64,000 nt of DNA from Coffea arabica. Its lineage: Eukaryota; Streptophyta; Magnoliopsida; Gentianales; Rubiaceae. The notes beneath the pieces were generated by a model. It ran no database searches. It saw only the letters and a list, made by a program, of their open reading frames with translations, and had not been told where the DNA came from. The stretch covers positions 25,438,001 through 25,502,000 of the forward strand of contig NC_092312.1 of NCBI RefSeq assembly GCF_036785885.1. Reading direction: 5' to 3'. Numbering within the stretch: the first letter of the stretch is position 1; each line of letters opens with the position of its first letter. Made by a program: the position numbers and the translations under genes. This document shows, one piece after another, positions 24,285 to 37,448 of this stretch.

Positions 24285-24893
24285 GCTGCAATTGATCAAC
24301 GATATACGTACAAGCAGGTAGCGGTGGTGAAGGCTATGGGAGGTGATGGTAGTAATGATAAAGAGTTTAAGAGAGAGAAAAAAAAAAGGAAAAAAGTGAA
24401 AAAGAAAAAGTGGCAGAGGGAGATGGATTTGCAGTGGCCAAATTCATGTGTTCTTCCTCATCTTGAGCCTTGCCATCCTCAGTTTCTACTGCAACTTACC
24501 TATCGCAGTGGTGATGCAGTGGATATGAGTAACAAGATCCATCCCAGCTGCGCCATTAGCTGATCATATTGGTTGCCTTGGTTGAACCTTTGGACACTTC
24601 CTGTATTAGCAATTTATATGAACTTTTGCAATTCTCCTTTATATCTATAGCAATTTATGCCGTGTACCAAGGTGGCCAATGGGCAATGGGGCGGGTTCAC
24701 ATTGGCTTTAATCGGGGAAAACGGATAGACCGGGGAGGAAGCAATGGTACCACTACCCATGGACACTGGTCACCCTTGTGGTACATCGTACTTCACACCT
24801 ATATATAATAAGCTGTTAATCATGTATTGCAGGTATACAAAACAGTTCCAACTTGGATTAACTGACTAGATTTTGTGCTCTTCGAGTAATCAT
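24285..24893. other. 609 bp present only in copy A
   Basis: The segment lies between two AATCAT repeats (24279-24284 and 24888-24893). Copy B has one AATCAT and no intervening DNA. There are no terminal inverted repeats, so a deletion in B between short direct repeats is the simpler reading. Within it, an open frame at about 24252-24563 is Lys-rich and low in complexity and is not called as a gene. Confidence 0.5.
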
Positions 24894-24977
24894 TTGCAGG
24901 ACGTCCTGCACATTCAACTACATCATATAACATAAGATCTACCTTAGAGAAAACATATATATGACATACAAAAAGAA

Positions 24978-25208
24978 ACCACTGGGCCAATGGCGCAGTG
25001 GCCAAGTCCCTCTTTAGGCTGTAGGTGAACCTCACCTGCAGATTCTTCATCTGCAGCGAAAAAAATCTAAGAGTTGTGCCATAACACTTTATTGGTTTAG
25101 TTGGGTCTGTATACCCACTAGCCCCTACCACAGCCTCTTTAAGCTCCCCCTCCCCTCTAGATTAGGATAAAATAGATTATACAATTGTGTCGTTGCTGAA
25201 AAAAAAAA
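24978..25208 (+). mobile_element. tRNA-derived SINE, copy A only
   Basis: The head carries an A box, TGGCGCAGTGG. The tail has CTCCCCCTCCCCTCTAGATT, then a TTATACAATTGT stretch and a poly(A) run. A 14-bp direct repeat, ACATACAAAAAGAA, flanks it exactly (24964-24977 and 25209-25222). Copy B has the unoccupied site at about 40536-40549. The length is 231 bp. The 3' tail matches the SINE at about 36713-36948. Confidence 0.9.
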
Positions 25209-25860
25209 ACATACAAAAAGAATATAGTCAAGACTTATTATTAGGTGAGCATAAGTCATATTTTGTTGTGATTCATAAACATCACAGGTACATTCTCTTG
25301 TTCAAGATTAAACAGTAAGTGATGTTGAATGTTGATTAGGATTATTAGCTTAGATAGGAGGGACATTAATTAGTCAAGATACTATGAGGTTTCTGATAAG
25401 GTTTGCAGTCTCCTCTTAAAAAGAAAAAAAAAAAAAAAGAATCTACCAATGCAGGTAGTAAATCAAGTACACATAAGTATCTTCTAGTTATGATGCACAC
25501 TACAAAAACAAAGTTGGCGCAGTGCAATCTGAATGAACAGTTCACGAATGGCCATGTTGAGGCTCATTATGGTACAAGGCTTGTAATTAATTACCCTAAA
25601 CTTATATTACTTCGGCCATCTCTGTCTATTAGTAGCCTATTCTGCGAACCACGACCGAATGCGTGTCCATTTTCACTTAGAAATAAACAGATGTGTGGGC
25701 TACGGGCTCAACATTTTCTCGTTGGGGGGCCATTTAGTCAAAACTAGGACTATGGGGCCTTGGGCTTTCCGGCAAAGGGCCATTGTATGTCATGGAGGAA
25801 TGCTAAAAGAGAGTATATGTTGTACCTTGACTCAACTGAAAATGATCCAAAGTATTGGAA

Positions 25861-26130
25861 GTCGTTAACTAACTCCCTCTAGAGCAGTTGGCCACCACAT
25901 TAATTATGGATGGGAGGTCAAGGGTTCACCCAACCCTTAACCTCCCATCAATGTGCCTCAATATGAGATTTGTTCTAAATTCATACAGATGTATAGTACA
26001 TCCGTAGGGTCTAATGGTGATTTAGTCCCCATCAGGTTCCCTCAATCAAGTTGAGCCATTCCAAAGAGTAGGTTCCCCCCTTTAGGAGTACGAGTAGGCT
26101 AGGGTTAGATGTGCCTTTAAGTAAAAAAAA
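25861..26130 (+). mobile_element. Second SINE family member, copy A only
   Basis: A-box-like CTAGAGCAGTTGG and B-box-like GGTCAAGGGTTCACCC are followed by about 190 bp of body and a poly(A) run. A 12-bp direct repeat AAAGTATTGGAA flanks it (25849-25860 and 26131-26142), and copy B is unoccupied at about 41106-41122. The length is 270 bp. The body does not resemble the SINE at 24978, so it is a different family. Confidence 0.85.
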
Positions 26131-27489
26131 AAAGTATTGGAACTTGTTTGCTGCAATTTTTTTTTAATTCTTCTCGAGTACCTATTCATTTATTTTAAGA
26201 CATGAACTGGCAAATGCCTAAGAAAACTGTGAAAAAAAAGGTAGTAATACAACTATTTCATTCTAATAATAGAATTTTGCATCATTAAAAGGTGACTTAA
26301 AGTAGAATGAGTTCAGCACTTTAATTTAGACTTTGCTTGTGAGCTCAAGAAGGGAAAACCACACAAAAAAAGGTACACCATTTTATGTTTATGGTTCATT
26401 GCTAACAGTAAAAAACAGAATGATCATGAATATTTGACAATGCTATAAGCAAGAAACAACAAAGAATGCATGTTACTTCATGATTGCACAGTCTTGGAAA
26501 AAGAATCACATTTAGAATTACAAAGGGTTTTCGACATGAACAATGAAAAAAATGTCTTTTAATGAAGGTATTCTTGGGAGTGAGAATAATGTTTTCCATT
26601 GGCTAAAGTGTTAGGCCCAAAAAAGCAAAAGGCAAAACCTGATAAGTTAATAGTGAAGAAGATATGGATGGGACAAGTGGTAAATTAACCAGATGATTCA
26701 TGGATGATTTGTAAAGGGATTGCAAGTAGAAGAAAAAAATATGCAGAAGACTACTCAGCTGTAATTAAGATTACCTTCACCAAAATAATATTGTATTATA
26801 AACCCCCTTAATGGTTTAAATATCCTTTTACATTTCTCATCATCAAATAATCAAACCAACAATAGACATAAATTACCATGGCAGAAGAATAAGATATGGG
26901 ATACGACCTTTATGTCATTATTGGTGACATAGATCAGGCACGATAATGGAAGAACATGAGGCATTTGAAATTTCGACATTCCACGTGAGTCTCCTTTTGT
27001 CTTTATTCTTATTCTCAAGAAATTTAGATTTCCCATTGGGCTGACAACCACTAATTTTTTCACCTGAACCAACCATGCTTGTAGCTTTTGTTACATGTCA
27101 ACAGAAAGCACTGTTCTTTTCTGTTGTGGGTATTAGAATTTCAACCATTTATAATGTAAAAGTGAAAGAGCTAAAAAGGAAAAAGAATATTTAATTTTTG
27201 GGCAATGCTTGCTGGAATGTTCCTTTCCAAACCATGAAAAAAAAATTCGATTGCAAAAGATATGTCTTTTTAGGTTAAGGAAATAAATACAACTTTGATA
27301 AAAGGATTATTAAAGTTGAAAAAAATAAAAAGCTAAAGATGGCTCTTTCTCCAACTACAAGAAAAAGAGTGAAAAGAGGAAAGAAAATAAACGAATGTTG
27401 TAACTTTATTGGGATGCGCATAACATTATTGAGGCTGCAGAGAATTTCTTGGGACAATTAGTGCATTGGTGAGTATGATTGATGACAGA

Positions 27490-28951
27490 TGTCGAGCATG
27501 TGTAATAATAATAAAAAATCTAGCTACCATCAAAAGTAGACAATAATCAATTTCAGGTACTGGAGTAGAGACTTTAAATGTGCAATGAGTTACTTGATTC
27601 ACCATGATTCCGAAGAATTTGCTTAATCTGATATATCAGAATTAATTAACTGACAAAATTTAATAATTATTAGACAGTGGCAAGTAGGGTCGTCTCCTCA
27701 GGGACTGGGGAAATGTTCATTCCTTTCGAGTCAAGACAAACGGGGGGTTTAGAATTAAATGCTAATGAATTGCTAACTAAATAAATTAAATGCGAAAAAT
27801 AATTAATTGAAAGAAATAATTGGGAGAACTCTAGCCAAAGATACACTTCAAAAATGGTTCATGCAACTGATCATTGATTCAGTTATAATTCCAACATTCA
27901 TTAATAGATTAATTATAGTTGTCATACATGTGATAAACAACCAACTTTTCCTTACTTTTTCGATGGACAAGGTACGACCATTAATTATTTTTTTAACCAA
28001 GAAATAATCCTAGATACGATCGTAGGATTTAATTTCTAAATTGTATTAGGAATTAGAAAAACCCAACCCTAACTAACAAACACGCTACGAGGGTTTATTT
28101 AAGTTAGATCGCATGTTTTCCTGACATAAATCTAATTATGCCAGTTGCTACCGAGACGGAAGTAATCGAACAATTACAGATTGAATTACCCCCAATTAGC
28201 AAATAGATAACGTGAATAATTAAATATTGTGCATCTATTCAATCATACACGCTAGCTATAACAATTAAAAATAGAAAACATACAAATACCAATAAATGAA
28301 GGAAACAGTTAAAATAATTTAGATCTCACAGTTATCGTCGAATCAAATCTTCAGTTGTTCCCTTGACTAGAAGTGGATGATTAGTTCATCATCCTTGGAG
28401 TAATCCAGCGCGAATTAAGTGTTCTCGTTATCATTAGAGACTCTCCAAAGAAAATAATGAACAATCGTTTTTTTTTTTAATATTACAATCGAAGGAAAAC
28501 AAAATAATAGCAATAGATTTGAGGCCGAAGCCGTTTTGTTTCTTGTCCCTTCTTGCTGTCCTTCTCTTCCGTCAAACTTAAGCTAAAAAGACTTCCTAAT
28601 AATCTAGAATCCTAGTTTATATGAACTTTCCTAATCTAATAGATTTCCTAATAAAAATAGTTTCCTCATAGTACTCAACTACTAAATAGAAAAAAGTAAT
28701 AATTATTCCGGCATAGTTTCGGATTTGAAATTCACCATTCTTTGGAAACTGCCACCGTACGCATGAAATCCCGACTTCTCTAAACTTGACAGTAATTCTT
28801 GGAAAATTATCCCTTTTATCACATTTTGCTTATTTTCCTATAATTGGCACCATTATATCAAATATAAGTAGAATCAATCAATTAATGCAATATTTGGCTA
28901 GAATAAAAAGGAAAATAATTATAAATTAAATAATAATTTCACACCCTATCA
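27490..28951 (-). repeat. LTR (3' LTR in element orientation)
   Basis: About 1.46 kb, beginning TG and ending CA in plus reading. It repeats 31957-33280. It adjoins the purine-rich tract of the internal region. Confidence 0.75.
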
Positions 28952-31900
28952 GTTTCCCCCACATCTAAATTATATTTGTCCTCAAGTGTAAGAACAACAA
29001 ATCAAACAATCAAATTCAAACAATGGCTATTGTTCAGATCTTTTATTGCCAAGATACAATTAAAACACATGTCAAGTATTAGTGATTAAATTCCAAGAAA
29101 TATTTCTCCAATTAGTTTTCAAGATTAAGAACTCCTCCAATTTATGACTAACTAAGTTAAGAATATAAAATATCCAACCAGTATTCAAAAGCAAATTGTT
29201 CGACTATTAAGCAAAATCTCAACATTAAAATTCATGGATCAGCGGGCTAACAATTCATTCAGACACTTCCACATGTTTCACTATTAGCGAGTAAATTTTT
29301 TTTATTTTCTAGAATATCTTTACACTTGATTTTTTTTTCAAGGGAAATGCTTAGTCTTTAGCTATTTAAGCATTTTGACTCGAATTCCGACATCTACCAA
29401 ATAAAAGAGCCCGGTTATTCAATTTTTTGTCGCAAAAGGACCACATACTCATAGTTATTGTCACTTTTTTGATGCGAAAATCGACACTTGTGGTGAAAAT
29501 CTCAGGTTACTAGGCAACGATACTAGTGAAGTATAGCCGAATACTATTCATAAATAAGCACCAAATTAAAATTAAAAATCACACAAACCCGCTTCATTTC
29601 TTAAATATGAAAAACTAAAATTAATAGTTGAACCAATTTGCATAAAAAAAATGTTAGACAAATATTTACAATACTTAAAAAAGTTAACCGAAAAGTGCAG
29701 AGGTTACAAAATCTCAAATATTCACCAAAAAATACTCTTAGATTTAACCATGTCATACTTAACATTTTAGAGTGTAAAATTTTAGCAATAGAAAAATTTG
29801 AAACATCTAACCATCGTTTATCAGGAACAATCACAAATATGCACAAAGATGGGCAAAAATTGGATAAAATTCAACAAAGTCAAACAAAAAATTTCAATAA
29901 AAATGCCTACACTTGCACTTTTTCAATAAAATATCAATATACTACTCTCTTTCACACCTAAATCTTACATTGTCCTTAATGTAAGAGATAAAGAATAGAA
30001 TACGAAATAAAAGGGACAACGAAACTTCCCTTAGCACGTAATGGAAGGTCTCGAGCAGTTATGGCATAGGTGGGATTGGTAGTGTGAAGCCAATATGATG
30101 GATCTTCACTGCCCCCAAACCAAAATCAGAGATGCCAGCAGATAGCGGAAATGGAAATGATCATGGGAGGTGGCTAGCGGCGGCAGCATGGTGTGGTAGC
30201 GATGGTGACAAGCAGAAACGGCACAAGCAGCGGAGTTTGAGGTCCTAAGGTTGTGGTCTTGTGACTGGAAAAGGAAAGAAAGAAAGAAAAAGGAAAGTGG
30301 GAGAAGAATAAAAGAGAAAGAAAGAGAAAGGAAGAAAGAAAGAGAAAGAGAAAAAAAAGAAAATGGAAAAAGAAAAGGAAAAGGAAGAGAAAAGAAAAAA
30401 AAATTTTGAACCACTGCGTTAGGTGTGGGCACGCTTAATTGTCCTCGAGTCTTCTGACCAACTCTCGAAAATTAACTTCCTTAAGCGTGACCACATAACG
30501 TGGGCATGCCTAACTACTAGAGAGTTTTTTGACTATAGACAAGAATTGCCTTCTTTAGGCGTGACCACTTGGCGAGAACACGTCTAACTACTGAAGAGTC
30601 TTTTGCCCGCAGACGAAAATTGCCTTCCTTAGGCATTACTATTTAGACGCGGACACACCCAACTACCAGTTTCCTGCCACAAAAATAACAAATCACTAAA
30701 CTAAACTAACACTTAACATAAACTCCATAAATATAAGAAAACTAAAATAAAGAGGCTTGGGTTGCCTCCCAAGCAGCGCCTTTCTTTAATGTCGTTGGTT
30801 AGACATTGCCCTGTTTATTAACAAAGGATAAAATCGTGTAGCTCGTTTCAGTGCTTCATCTTCTATGTAGTTCTGATATCCCTCGTAAATAGAGTAATTC
30901 TTGAACACACAAAGTACGGTCTTCCATGAATTAGTAGATGGCGCCAAACAAATAAATAATGATCTTAATTCTTCACCCACTCTTCCATCACCAGCATTTA
31001 TTGGTTCGAGATATTTTGCCATCATGACTCTTAACTTATTCCGGTCATGAAACTCAAAATTTTCTGGTATAATAAAATCAATTTCATTAACAGGAATTAA
31101 AGAATAAGAATCAGGAGAATATTGATTAAGGAATGGAGGAGATATCACCGCAATTGGAGATTGTTCACTGAATTCATCCACTTGAACAATTTGATATTAG
31201 GGTTCTATTTCTTGCATTTCAATTTCCTTTTCAACTGCATTTTTAGATTCTTCTTTGTGAAACTCATGCAGTTCCATGTCACTTGTCAGGATAATTGTAC
31301 TCTCATCTTCTTTAAGGTCGATGTTGGTCTGTGAGGGCAATTATTCACATATTCGAGAAGTCAATTTCACTATCTTAGATGTCAATTGATTCACTTGATC
31401 CGTCAAGTTACGAATACTCGCTTGTGTATCTTGATGAAAATCTATTGTCTCCTGATGAAATTGATGTTTGTTAGCAGCTATTGATTTTATCATTTGTTCA
31501 AGAGACATACCTGACATAGATGATGGCGGTTGAGACTCTTGCTGTTGAAAATCCATTGACCCTTTTGCATAATTAAGATTGAAATTATCCCGCCATTCTT
31601 GATCATACACGTTTGAATATGGATCATACAACGTGTGATATTGGGGTGAAAATCTCCAATAGTGTCAATTGGAGCACTTAGGCCATCTTGAGATGCGGAG
31701 TATATGTTGGTTGAATGATTTGAGCCAAAATAACTCCCATAATTTATAACAGCCAATTGATCATTAGAAAAAGTACGAGTCTCATAACCCCTTTTAGAAA
31801 TAAAATCCAGTCTACCACCAAAATACAAAAGGTTAGCAGCCATAAACTATATATAAAAAGATAATAAAAAAATAAAAAAATGAAAACAAGATGAACTTAT

Positions 31901-31956
31901 AAAGAAACAAATTAATCAGGCACCAGTCCCCGACAACGGCGCAAAAAACTAACAGG

Positions 31957-33280
31957 TGCTGAACTTATGTAATAATAATCAAAAATCTAACTACCATCAA
32001 AAGTAATCAACAATCAATTCCAGATACTAAAGTAGGGACTCTAAATATGTAATGTGTTACTTGATTCACCATGATTCCGAAGAATTTGTTTAATCCGATA
32101 TACCAAAATTTAATTGACAAAATTTACTAATTAGTAGACAGTGACAAGCAGGATCGTCTCCTCAAGGACTGAAAAAAAGTTCGTTCCTTTCGAGTCAAGA
32201 AAAACGAGAGATTTTGGGATTAAATGCTAATGAATTTCTAACTAAATAAATTAAATGCGCAAAATAATTTATTGAAAGAAATAATTGGGAAAACTCTAAC
32301 CAAGAATACACTTCAGAAATGGTTCATGCAACTGATCATCGATTCAGATATAATTCCAACATTCATTAATAGATTGGTTATAGTTGTCATACACGTGATA
32401 AACAACCAATTTTTTTTTTTTTACTTTTTCGATAGTCAAGGTACGACCGTTAACTATTTATCTAACAAAGAAATAACATTAGATACGACCGTAAGATTTA
32501 ATTTCTAAATTGTATTAGAAATTAGAAAATCCAACCCTAACTAACAAATATGGTACGAGGGTTTGTTTAAATTAGATCGTATGTTTTCTTGATATAAACT
32601 CAATTATGCCAGTTGCTACCGGGACGGAAGTAATCGAACAATTACGGATTGAACTACCCGCAATTAGCAAATAGATAACGTGAATAATTAATTATTGCGC
32701 ATCTATTCAATCATACACGATAGTTATAACAATTAAAAGCAGAAAACATACAAATACCAATAAATGAAGGAAACAGTTAAAATAATTTAGATCTCACAGT
32801 TATCGTTGAACCAAATCTTCAGTTGTCCTCTTGACTAGAAGTGGATGATTAGTTCATCATCCTTGAAGTAATCCCGCGCGAATTAAGTGTTTCCGTTATC
32901 ATCAGAGACTCTCCAAAGAAAATAACGAATAATAATTTTTTTAATATTACAATCGAAGGAAAAAAAATAATAGCAATAGATTTGAGGCCGAAGCCGTTTT
33001 GTTTCTTGTCCCTTCTTGTTGTCCTTCTCTTCCGTCAAACTCAAGCTAAAAAGACTTCCTAATAGTCTAGAATCCTAGTTTATATGAACTTTTCTAATCT
33101 AACAGATTTCCTAATAAAAATAGTTTCCTCATAGTACTCAACTACTAAATAGAAAAAGACAATAATTATTCCAGTATAGTTTCGGACTTGGAATCCACCA
33201 TTCTTTGGAAACTGCCACCGTACGCGTGAAATCCCGAATTCTCTAGATTTGACAGTAATTCTTGGAAAATTACCCCTTTT
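31957..33280 (-). repeat. LTR (5' LTR in element orientation)
   Basis: It repeats 27490-28951 and adjoins the primer-binding region at about 31922-31945. Its outer side meets DNA that matches copy B again (from about 44110). Confidence 0.75.
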
Positions 33281-33396
33281 ATCCACGTGTCTCGAACATT
33301 GCATGTCTCTCCTCACCTTCTTCAGTTCTTTGCGCAAATATTCATTAATTTAGTGTTTGTCGTTAAGCAAATTCCCTCAACTGCTGTGATTATCCT

Positions 33397-35110
33397 TCAT
33401 AAATGTATCATAGTTAGTAATTGTTGGTAACGTAAATGTATAATACATATTGTATGTATCATTTACAAATGTTAAGTGTTTTAATAAATTTATTTTCTAG
33501 GTCACAGGTATAAAAGTTAAGGTTGTACTAATGTAGCATAATCTTTGAAAATTATAGTAAATTTACCCATATATTAAGTTTTGTGAGTTTCAAATATATT
33601 TTGTATCATTTACAATATGGATTTATATGCACATTTTTATCAAAATTATTTTTAATTGGCAAATAGTATGTAAATTATTATAAAATGTCATTTTATAATA
33701 ATCATAATTTTTATAGGTTGATGGTATATAAACTGCTAAAATTGTCAATTTATAAATGAGTAAATCTTACTACTTTATGGCATATTTTCCTTAATTAAAT
33801 GTACGTTGGTTGTTAATTTGAAAATTGCATCCCTGTCACTATTTCATTATTACTACCACAAGTTTTTCTAATCAAAGTAAAACAAAATCAAATATCTATT
33901 CCTTTTAATATGCAGTATTTATGTTTAGTAAAAAATTAATAAACCATGATTACATTTCATAATTTCTAATGAAATTAGTAACATTTTCTAAATAAATTAG
34001 AATAATTTGTAATATATGTTATTTTTTTTACCAATATAATCAAAAGAAATTTGTACTCTTAAAAAGCAAATGGGAAGAAAGGACGATGGTATAAATATAA
34101 ATGTGAGCAACTATATGCATATCACACCATGAGTTTAGGTTTGATTTGTTCAAAACAACGGTAATTTATTTGTTATTAGATATAAAATGCATATTATTTT
34201 TCTGCATATGAAAAATACAATTTCATATATACTAACCATTAACAGAATATGTAGTTTGAACACGATCAATTGAACTCATATTTCATTTGTTTAGTTATCA
34301 TTTATTTAGTTACTTAGGTTGAATATTTACATTTGAATAGAGTATTGATATCAGAGCTTCAATTATTCCCAATGACACTAATTTTGTGCTGATAAAAGTT
34401 GGTCTAGACAATTAAGTGTCAATGACAACAATTGCTAGAATATATTTTTTTAAATTTTTTTTGAAAATTAACAAAAAAATTACACTTTTTTTGTGAAAAT
34501 ATCAAATTGTTAATTCAATTCAAATTAATTTTATAATAAAAAATGTTATTCCTCAAAGTAGTTGCTTAATTTGTATCTATGCCCGTACTAGTGTCGAATG
34601 GATAACTAAAATAGGAAATTGCAACAAAAAATAATGTTACAATAAAGGTGTAAATAGGTAGGACTTTTGCTAATTTTAACCCAAAATGATAAAAAAAAAA
34701 AGATAGGCTTTTTTGTTGTTTTGAATTCAAAAGTGTTGTGGTTGTGATAGAATTCTTTGTTAAAATTTGAAACAGTTCAGAATTCCAGAGATAAGTGACA
34801 AGGTGATTTTTTATTTAAATATGGAAATTTTTTACTTTTAGTATTAGTAAGTTTAATTTAAACAAAAGTAAATTTTGTCAAATAATAAGTAAGTTAAATT
34901 ACTCAAAGTGTAAATTTCTATTTCTGACTAAAACTTATCTTTCAGGCATATACTTACTAGTTTTAATTAAAAACTTACTAAAATTAATATTAATTAGTTT
35001 AATATAATATTTAAAAAGTTGCTAAAAAACTTGATCTGTCACTAAAGGTAATAGAAACCTACAATAGTAGGTTTCCCTAATATCGTTATCATAACTATAG
35101 GCACTGTAGC
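33397..35110. other. AT-rich spacer between the two duplicated copies
   Basis: About 1.7 kb of very AT-rich DNA with no coding potential. It is bracketed by an 8-bp direct repeat ATTATCCT (33389-33396 and 35111-35118), which could mark an insertion, but I see no convincing terminal inverted repeats. Near the right end, CACTAAAGGTAATAG and the palindrome AAACCTACAATAGTAGGTTT vaguely recall CACTA subterminal repeats. The identity is open. Confidence 0.4.
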
Positions 35111-35231
35111 ATTATCCTATCTATCCAAGATGGTAGGTTAAAGATTTTTCCTAAAAGGGGTTAGATTACTTGTAAAGACGTAACTTTCTGCCATTTCATA
35201 CTAAAACTACTATGTGATGCTCATCCACCTC

Positions 35232-35972
35232 CAATGTTTTGAAAATCGGACCAGACCGGCCAGTTCGACCGGTTGAACCGCGAACCGCCATGGCACCGGT
35301 CCGGTTCAATGCTACAGTTGATTTTGTCAGAAAATCGGTCAAGAATCGGTCGAACCGTAAAAATCGCGGTCGAACCGCTATTGAACCGATTTTCAACCTT
35401 CCCTTTTTTTTTTTTGTTGCAAAATGCAACTATTAAGATTCAAACTCAAGATCTTTGTAATAGATGACCAATGTATTAACCGTTGCACCATCACATCCTA
35501 TTAGTTTTTTTTGATAACTTATTTATATAAAGTAAACATTCATATTTCTTTTTTCCATTTTTCTTACAAAATCTCATCCTCTCATGGTTCTTTCTTTTTA
35601 ATTTTCAACACTCTCTCTCTCTCTCTATCCTCTTTTTTTCGTCACTCCCTTTTTAATCAAACCTCTTTATTTTTAATTTATTGATGTTTTCTTTCATCTT
35701 TTAATTTTGTTTTTGTCCATTAAATTGAAAAAAGTTCAAAAAGAATTATTTTTTTAACCCAAATTATTTAATGCTACAACCACGCACTTTTATCTCATTT
35801 TTTGTTTCTTATCAAGTTTACATTTCTATTTTCGATTTTCTTGACTTCCTTCGAACTCCAAACTTCCTTTTTTAAATTGCAATCTCTAAAATGTAAATTA
35901 AAATTTAATTTCACAATATCTAAATTCTCATAGACGTGAATTTTGTATAATTTCAAAATATTGTGATATTTG
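35232..35972. mobile_element. hAT-type derivative, copy B only, one abnormal end
   Basis: The left end CAATGTTTTGAAAATCGG matches the inverse of the right end of the element at 22115-23155, and the body matches that element in inverse orientation, including the tRNA-like module (about 35405-35500). The homology stops at about 35971, roughly 280 bp short of the other terminus. Even so, TCCACCTC (35224-35231) and CCCACCTC (35973-35980) form an 8-bp target duplication, and copy A shows the single site at 19006-19013. Eight bases or so inside the abnormal end, CAAAATATTG differs by one base from the true end CAAAACATTG. Confidence 0.75.
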
Positions 35973-36463
35973 CCCACCTCTAAGTGAGTAATTGCCCACA
36001 CCAATCCTTCTTGGTCTTGGCTTACGCGTAAGCAGCAACTAAATTATAGACAATGGGGTCAATCATAGACAATGGCATGTAGCCGTGTCTAGAAGTAAGT
36101 AGGTAGTACTTATTTGAATTGACATACTGCTACTAAATTGCATTGATGTCACAAAATGGTAATCGTGCACGCTAATAATTTGTTTCTTTCACTCCTAACC
36201 TGCTAGATATGATGAACCAATGGTTAGCATCCTATTAAAATTCGCTTTTATGGACCATTACCATGTCCTCATATTTATTCTTCTTCCTTCTTTTTTGGAA
36301 ATTGAATGGAACTGTGACATACTTTTGTACGTGTTGTGAATTTGTGGTCTTGGTAATTTTGATGGGTTATGAATGAAATTCAAAACATTTCCAAAGTTTC
36401 TTTTTAAAAAAAATAAATAAAATAAAATTTTAATTATTTGGCTTCAAATGAATTCAATTGATT

Positions 36464-36948
<485 letters not shown>

Positions 36949-37448
36949 ATTGCCCACATAATGTCTATAATTGCCCACACCAATCTTTCTTGGTCTCACT
37001 CAAGATCTGGTCCTGGCCGGTGACAGATGCCAGCTCCTCAGCAGTTAAAACTTTTTCCAAGTGTACGAATCTAAAGTCCAAATCATACAAAATCTCAGCG
37101 GCCATTGCTGCCGTATAGCATCATCATGTTGTCAAACTAAAGCGAAGGGTCCTATATTGCATCCAAAGTAAAACCAACCCAAAATTATTTTTTCCGGCTT
37201 CTCTTGGAATGGAAGTTAATGTCTAATTATTTACACATCCACACATGCACTTCACCTATTTCGGTCACCACGAATCTTCGACGTCACTTATTGTACCGTT
37301 CACTTTCTCATAGTGTATTACATTGCTATCTATCCTTCACGAACTTCCTCAAAAAGTAAAAAGGGGAAAAAAAAACATAAGATAAAAAGCAAACTACAGC
37401 AAATCAAAAAACAATATATGAAAAAAATAAAATAATAAAAGAAATTTC

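Larger units (their letters stand above)
27490..33280 (-). mobile_element. Gypsy-type non-autonomous LTR retrotransposon fossil (LARD/TR-GAG-like)
   Basis: Two long direct repeats, 27490-28951 and 31957-33280, start TG in plus reading; the first ends CA. They are the LTRs and differ at roughly 10-12% of positions by eye, so the insertion is old (probably some millions of years). The element is on the minus strand. The primer-binding region next to the LTR at about 31922-31945 contains GCGCCGTTGTCGGGGAC, typical of Athila/Tat-like gypsy relatives with a tRNA-Asp type primer. A purine-rich tract, GTGGGGGAAAC on the minus strand, adjoins the other LTR. Gag-like coding remains lie at about 30786-31843. 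No pol region is recognised. It looks broken, with several breaks. Copy B has no such element at the equivalent place. Confidence 0.8.
17790..33387 (+). repeat. Tandem segmental duplication, copy A
   Basis: Copy A can be followed in order against copy B (35119-44217) in the same orientation. Matching blocks: 17790-17838 with about 35117-35167; 18953-19306 with 35173-35231, 35973-36060 and 36997-37200; 20597-22114 with 37202-39296; 23156-24284 with 39289-40453; 24894-26352 with about 40454-41337; 26353-27463 with about 41873-43025; about 33280-33387 with about 44110-44217. By eye the non-coding blocks differ at roughly 3-10% of positions. Copy A is longer because of a Mutator foldback, a hAT element, two SINEs and an LTR fossil, all absent from copy B. 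Confidence 0.9.

Noticed and set aside
24252-24563. A Lys-rich open frame of 103 codons.
   Set aside because: Low-complexity, no family match, and most of it is absent from copy B.
26851-27072. A minus-strand open frame of about 70 residues present in both duplicated copies (also 42410-42622).
   Set aside because: About five replacement and five silent differences by eye, no family match and no TATA or intron context. Shared presence follows from the duplication.
30786-31843. Gag-like open stretches that could be called host genes.
   Set aside because: They lie between the two LTRs on the strand of the fossil element and belong to it.
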